Shown here: piece after piece, positions 4,935 to 8,163 of the stretch
Position numbering within the stretch: the stretch's first letter is position 1
Layout: the number at the start of each line of letters is the position of its first letter
NCBI GenBank assembly: GCA_900554455.1
Contig: USHT01000041.1
Coordinates: 1-8,163 of the forward strand
Origin: an uncultured Collinsella sp.
GTDB taxonomy: Bacteria; Actinomycetota; Coriobacteriia; Coriobacteriales; Coriobacteriaceae
Direction of reading: 5' to 3'
Length of the DNA stretch: 8,163 nucleotides
Translations under genes and position numbers: made by a program
Notes under the pieces: generated by a model
Database searches by the model: none
What the model was told of the DNA's origin: nothing
The model's input: the letters and a program-made list of their open reading frames with translations, nothing else

Positions 4935-6617
4935 CTACTTGCGACGAAGCAGCGCCGAGACCTCGGGCATCTTAAGGACGACGGCAAGGCCAAAGGTAAC
5001 AGCAAGCGAGACGACACCCGCAACGCAAACGTAGCCAAGAGTAATCAGAATCGAGCCGCCAAGTGCCCCGACAAAGTGCTCAAGCGCCCACATGACGCCG
5101 GCGCCTGCGGCAGCACCCAGGCCACCGAGCAAAAGGCCAAAGAAACCGCCATGCAGGATAGATTTGACCTGAAGGCCACGCAGACGACGACGCAGCCACC
5201 ACAGCGAACAACCGACCAAGATCACGTAGTCGACGACATACGAAAGCGCGATTGCCGGCATACCGAAGCCCAGCACAACGCCAAACAGCAGAACCGAGCC
5301 GGCCTGGCCGATGGCGGAATACAGGCAATAGCGGCTATAGGGCTTCATGTCGAGCAAGGCAGAGAAGCTCTTCTGCATCAACACGACCACGCCGTAGAGC
5401 GGCAGCGAGAACGCCAGGTAGACAAGGAACTCGGACACCAGCGCCACGCCGGACTCATCAAACTTGCCAGCACAGTAGATCATGTTGAGCGGACGCGCGA
5501 AGACAATCAGGTACAGCGCGAACGGAATCAGGAAGAACAGCATTTGGGCGACGCCACGCGAAATGCCCGTGCGAACGCTGTCGTAATCCTTCTCCTGTGC
5601 GTCGTGAGAGAGCTCGGTATAGAGCGCCGTCGAAAGCGAGGCGGCAATCAGCGCGTAGGGCAGCGTGTACCACAGGCGCGCATAGGCGATGACGGAAGGA
5701 CCAGTCTCGGGCTGGACCACCAGCGCGGCAGCGTTGGTGATAGAAGTCGAGACAAACATGCACACCGTGGCGAGCAGCGTCGGGATACCGAGCGCAATCG
5801 TCTGGCGCAGCGCGGGGTCCTTAAAGTCGATATGGATATGGGGATGCACGCCGTGCTTGCCAAGCGCGGGGATCTGACATGCCATCTGAATAAAGACACC
5901 GAGGGTCGTACCGGCCGCAATCAAGATGATGCCGGCACGTTCGCCAAACTGTGCGGACACGGGCACAAAACCCATAAAGCTCGCAATGACGATCACATTG
6001 TTGAGGACCGGGGCAAACGTCGACCAGAAGTAGTCGCGGTGTGCGTTGAGAACGCCCGAGAACACCGAGCCCAAACCATAAAACAGAATCTGGATAGCAA
6101 AGAAACGGAACATGAACGCAGCGGTATCCATGCTGCCGCCGTCACCCGAAAGGAACGATTGCGTCCAGATAAAGCCCGGGGCGAACACGGTCCCCAGCAA
6201 CGAAATGCCACCCAGCACCAAAAGCAGAATGCCGAGCAGGTTGCCCACGTACTCGTTCGAGGCCTCGCGACCCTGCTCACGCCTCACGCCCATGTACACG
6301 GGCAAAAACGCCGTCACGAGCATGCCGCCCATCACGAGTTCGTAGAGCATATTGGGCAGGTTGTTGGCGACCTGATAGGAGGACGAGAGTAGCGACATAC
6401 CAATAGCGGCCGCCATTGCCCACGTTCGGATAAAACCGGTAACGCGAGACACGATAGTCAGGATGGTCATAAGCCCGGCGGAACGACCAACCGTGGAGTA
6501 GTCCGACGAGCCCATGTCGTCAGTGTCATCTCGCGACGAAGAAGCTTCGGATGAGGGCGTCTGAGGCGCAGATTCTTTTGCAAAATGAGCTCCGCACTTC
6601 AATTCTTCCTGCGGCAT
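4935..6617 (-). CDS. murJ: MurJ/MviN-family lipid II flippase
   Basis: This membrane protein of the MOP exporter superfamily is expected to flip lipid II, the peptidoglycan precursor, across the cytoplasmic membrane. It has 560 residues with about 14 hydrophobic segments between 45 and 548, as in MurJ. A Ser/Asp-rich, probably disordered cytosolic extension (1-45) precedes the core. The signature SRVTGFIR (57-64) carries the equivalents of E. coli Arg18 and Arg24, and YARLWYTLP has a likely Arg270 equivalent (Arg314). E. coli Asp39, Arg52 and Arg53 correspond to Ser79, Tyr92 and Glu93, in a LPNMLYELVMGG segment I associate with actinobacterial MurJ. The ATG at 6617 is supported by GAGGA 7 bases upstream, inside the end of the preceding gene; Met35 has no such site. 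Other MOP flippases (Wzx type) are less likely given the signature. It lies 3 bases after ybaK and abuts uvrC. Confidence 0.92.
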   Translation of the reverse strand: MPQEELKCGAHFAKESAPQTPSSEASSSRDDTDDMGSSDYSTVGRSAGLMTILTIVSRVTGFIRTWAMAAAIGMSLLSSSYQVANNLPNMLYELVMGGMLVTAFLPVYMGVRREQGREASNEYVGNLLGILLLVLGGISLLGTVFAPGFIWTQSFLSGDGGSMDTAAFMFRFFAIQILFYGLGSVFSGVLNAHRDYFWSTFAPVLNNVIVIASFMGFVPVSAQFGERAGIILIAAGTTLGVFIQMACQIPALGKHGVHPHIHIDFKDPALRQTIALGIPTLLATVCMFVSTSITNAAALVVQPETGPSVIAYARLWYTLPYALIAASLSTALYTELSHDAQEKDYDSVRTGISRGVAQMLFFLIPFALYLIVFARPLNMIYCAGKFDESGVALVSEFLVYLAFSLPLYGVVVLMQKSFSALLDMKPYSRYCLYSAIGQAGSVLLFGVVLGFGMPAIALSYVVDYVILVGCSLWWLRRRLRGLQVKSILHGGFFGLLLGGLGAAAGAGVMWALEHFVGALGGSILITLGYVCVAGVVSLAVTFGLAVVLKMPEVSALLRRK

Positions 6618-6620
6618 CGC

Positions 6621-7121
6621 TCAGTCCTCTCTCGTAATCGCGGCAACCGTCGCCCCGCAAAATGCAATTAAATCATCGGGTGCAAGCTCGAGCTGATAAC
6701 CACGCTTGCCTCCCGAAATAAAAATGGTATCCCAAAGGACGCATGTCTCGTCAATGAGCGTCCGGTAGCGTTTTTTCATACCGACCGGGCTGCAGCCGCC
6801 GCGAACGTAGCCAGTCGCCGCAAGCAAATCCTTCACATGCATCATGGCCAAGGACTTCTCCCCCGCGGCACGCGCGGCGGACTTTAGATCGAGCTCGTCG
6901 GCAACAGGGATGCAGCACACGACATAGTCGTTGGACGGCGTCACGCAGACCAAAGTCTTAAATCCTTGACCGGGCTCCTCGCCAAGCCGCTCCGAAATCG
7001 CGACCCCCAGGCCCACCGACTCATCACCATCGTCTTCGTACGTATGTAGAACATAGGAAATGCCGGCGCTTTCCAGCTCGCGCATCGCATTGGTTTTTGG
7101 CGTCTTTACAGCCTTTGCCAT
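6621..7121 (-). CDS. ybaK: Cys-tRNA(Pro)/Cys-tRNA(Cys) deacylase, YbaK/EbsC type
   Basis: This is a trans-editing enzyme that hydrolyses Cys wrongly attached to tRNA(Pro) by prolyl-tRNA synthetase. It acts in the cytoplasm, free or with the synthetase. It has 166 residues, against about 155-165 in the family. Family features are KTNAMRELESAGI near the N-terminus (10-22), the key lysine in GFKTLV (Lys55), ELDLKSAARAAGEK (76-89), GYVRGGCSPVGMKK (104-117, the glycine loop of the active site), and SGGKRGYQLELAPDDLI (136-152). The ATG at 7121 has AAAGGA about 6 bases upstream. The frame stays open to 7217, but that 32-residue extension matches nothing in the family and would run into a terminator-like stem-loop. 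It is probably the first gene of a ybaK-murJ-uvrC unit; only 3 bases separate it from murJ. Confidence 0.94.
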   Translation of the reverse strand: MAKAVKTPKTNAMRELESAGISYVLHTYEDDGDESVGLGVAISERLGEEPGQGFKTLVCVTPSNDYVVCCIPVADELDLKSAARAAGEKSLAMMHVKDLLAATGYVRGGCSPVGMKKRYRTLIDETCVLWDTIFISGGKRGYQLELAPDDLIAFCGATVAAITRED

Positions 7122-7158
7122 GACATATCCTTTCCCTCGCATTCGGACGCAAGGATTA

Positions 7159-7189
7159 AGTATATGTCCAATTCGGCTGCATACGTCAC
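7159..7189 (-). promoter_or_regulatory. Candidate promoter of the ybaK-murJ-uvrC unit
   Basis: TATACT (7164-7159; five of six to the -10 consensus) lies 19 bases after GTGACG (7189-7184; four of six to -35). Transcription would start near 7152, about 30 bases before the ybaK ATG and just downstream of the uvrA stem-loop. The spacing is long, so the -35 assignment is uncertain. Confidence 0.4.
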
Positions 7190-7202
7190 TTCGGCACAGC
7201 AA

Positions 7203-7233
7203 GCGCCATCGAATCACAAGGAGTCGATGGCGC
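7203..7233 (-). terminator. Stem-loop at the end of uvrA, probable terminator
   Basis: GCGCCATCGA and TCGATGGCGC are a perfect 10-bp inverted repeat with an 11-base loop. In minus-strand RNA three more pairs (two G-U, one U-G) extend its base to 7236/7200; these exist only in that orientation. It begins about 20 bases after the uvrA stop. The following UUGCUGUG is a poor U-tract, so termination may be partial or Rho-assisted. Confidence 0.65.
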
Positions 7234-7253
7234 CCATAAACTGAATCGCCTAT

Positions 7254-8163
7254 TTATTGAGCATCAAGTTGAGCCTGACGCTCCCGGTCACGCCTGAGCA
7301 ACGGCGCCAAAAACTTGCCCGTATAACTCTGCGGACAGTCCGCAACCTGCTCCGGTGTGCCCGAAACCACGACGGTTCCGCCGCCGTTACCGCCCTCGGG
7401 ACCCATATCGATCAGGCGGTCGGCAACCTTGATGACATCAAGGTTGTGCTCAATCACCAGCACCGTGTTGCCCGCATCGACCAAGCGCTGCAGTACATCG
7501 AGCAGCTGGCGGACATCCTCAAAATGAAGGCCGGTCGTCGGCTCGTCCAAAATATAGAACGTCTTGCCCGTCTGGCGTCGATGAAGCTCCTTGGCGAGCT
7601 TCACACGCTGCGCCTCGCCGCCCGAGAGCGTCGTGGCGGGCTGGCCCAGGCTCACGTAGCCTAAGCCTACATCGTACAGCGTCTGGAGCTTGCGCTTAAT
7701 CTGCGGGATATTCCCAAAGAAGGCCAGCGCCTCGGTGACGCTCATGTCGAGCACGTCCGAGATGGTCTTGCCACGGTAGGTGACCTCGAGTGTCTCGCGG
7801 TTGTAGCGTTTACCGCCGCAAACTTCGCAGGGAACGTAGATATCGGGAAGGAAGTGCATCTCGATCTTGAGCTGACCGTCGCCGCCGCAGGCCTCGCAGC
7901 GTCCGCCGCGCACGTTGAAGCTGAAGCGCCCCGCGTTGTAGCCCCTCGCCTTCGCGTCCGGCGTGGAGGCGAACAGGTCGCGGATGTCATTAAAGAGATT
8001 GGTATATGTCGCTGGGTTCGAGCGCGGCGTGCGCCCGATGGGGCTCTGGTCGATGACGATTGCCTTGTCGAGGTTCTCGATGCCCTCGAAGCGGTCGTGC
8101 CTGCCGGGGCGGACGCGCGCACGGTTCAGCGCGGACGAGAGCTTTTTGCTGATGATCTCGTTG
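7254..8163 (-). CDS. uvrA: Excinuclease ABC subunit A (UvrA), C-terminal part, cut by window edge
   Basis: UvrA is the damage-sensing ATPase that loads UvrB at DNA lesions. The frame is open from the right edge (first full codon at 8162) to a TAA at 7254-7256, giving 302 residues of a protein of roughly 950. An internal GTG at 7913 is Val84 of this fragment, not a start. Visible parts (fragment numbering): the SNPATYT segment (48-54); the C-terminal zinc finger CEAC-x19-CEVC (Cys89, 92, 112, 115); the second ATPase domain's signature [16 protein letters not shown] (178-193); Walker B FYILDEP (202-208); and the H-loop histidine (239). The Walker A lysine of this domain is outside the window. 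The tail after about residue 280 is short and charged. It appears to be transcribed apart from ybaK, given the stem-loop between them. Confidence 0.98.
   Translation of the reverse strand, partial: NEIISKKLSSALNRARVRPGRHDRFEGIENLDKAIVIDQSPIGRTPRSNPATYTNLFNDIRDLFASTPDAKARGYNAGRFSFNVRGGRCEACGGDGQLKIEMHFLPDIYVPCEVCGGKRYNRETLEVTYRGKTISDVLDMSVTEALAFFGNIPQIKRKLQTLYDVGLGYVSLGQPATTLSGGEAQRVKLAKELHRRQTGKTFYILDEPTTGLHFEDVRQLLDVLQRLVDAGNTVLVIEHNLDVIKVADRLIDMGPEGGNGGGTVVVSGTPEQVADCPQSYTGKFLAPLLRRDRERQAQLDAQ

Noticed and set aside
3399..6392. A 997-codon open frame on the plus strand, antisense to uvrC and murJ
   Set aside because: It is in exact codon register with the sense genes (both start positions divisible by three), so its stops would be sense TTA, CTA or TCA, which this GC-rich genome avoids. 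murJ abuts uvrC in the same frame, so the opening runs through both. The product is low-complexity, rich in Arg, Gln, His and Asp, with no recognisable domain.
6515..6617. A shorter murJ starting at Met35 (6515)
   Set aside because: No ribosome site precedes 6515, whereas the ATG at 6617 has GAGGA at good spacing.
7122..7217. A 32-codon N-terminal extension of the YbaK frame
   Set aside because: The ATG at 7121 has a good ribosome site and gives the normal family length. The extension would cover the candidate promoter and the uvrA stem-loop.
7914..8163. Possible recombination tract in uvrA from codon choice (GCG at 6 of 8 Ala codons, two AGG Arg codons)
   Set aside because: The counts are too small, the rest of the fragment also uses GCG often, and the protein motif order is normal.
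1..8163. Search for mobile elements, CRISPR, tRNA/rRNA, toxin-antitoxin or defence genes and a new multi-gene system
   Set aside because: No transposase, integrase, spaced direct repeats, tRNA-like fold or nuclease/helicase cassette was seen. All five genes belong to well-known families, and the spacers hold only regulatory-type repeats.

Overview
The window looks like chromosomal DNA of a GC-rich actinobacterium, most likely a gut Coriobacteriia member of the Collinsella type. This rests on high GC, near-absence of TTA/CTA/TCA codons over long stretches of coding sequence, an actinobacterial-style MurJ and a Tat-type lipoprotein signal. The taxon is inferred from protein style and was not searched. 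All five recognisable genes lie on the minus strand, so transcription runs from the right edge to the left edge.

Reading in that direction: the C-terminal 302 codons of uvrA (excinuclease ATPase, cut by the right edge) end at 7254 and are followed by a strong stem-loop. A new unit then begins with a ybaK/ebsC-type Cys-tRNA(Pro) deacylase (6621-7121). After 3 bases comes murJ (lipid II flippase family, 4935-6617), and after zero bases uvrC (2988-4934). These three genes read as one translationally coupled operon mixing tRNA proofreading, cell-wall precursor transport and nucleotide excision repair.

A 363-base intergenic region (2625-2987) follows. It is richer in A+T and dense in inverted repeats, including a perfect 9-bp dyad with a 5-bp spacer. 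It should hold the promoter and control sites of a second unit: a family-5 solute-binding lipoprotein of the Dpp/Opp type (1011-2624), then a DppB-type permease (1-855, cut by the left edge). The 155 bases between these two genes carry three consecutive stem-loops whose G-U pairs form only in minus-strand RNA. They look like an intercistronic device that makes less permease than binding protein.

The window is mostly core housekeeping plus one peptide-type ABC importer. I see no mobile element, CRISPR array, tRNA, rRNA, toxin-antitoxin pair or defence genes, and no convincing new multi-gene system. The best second looks are the intercistronic hairpin array, the dyads upstream of the binding-protein gene, a cysteine-bearing insertion in UvrC where an Fe-S site is expected, and the altered charged residues of MurJ.
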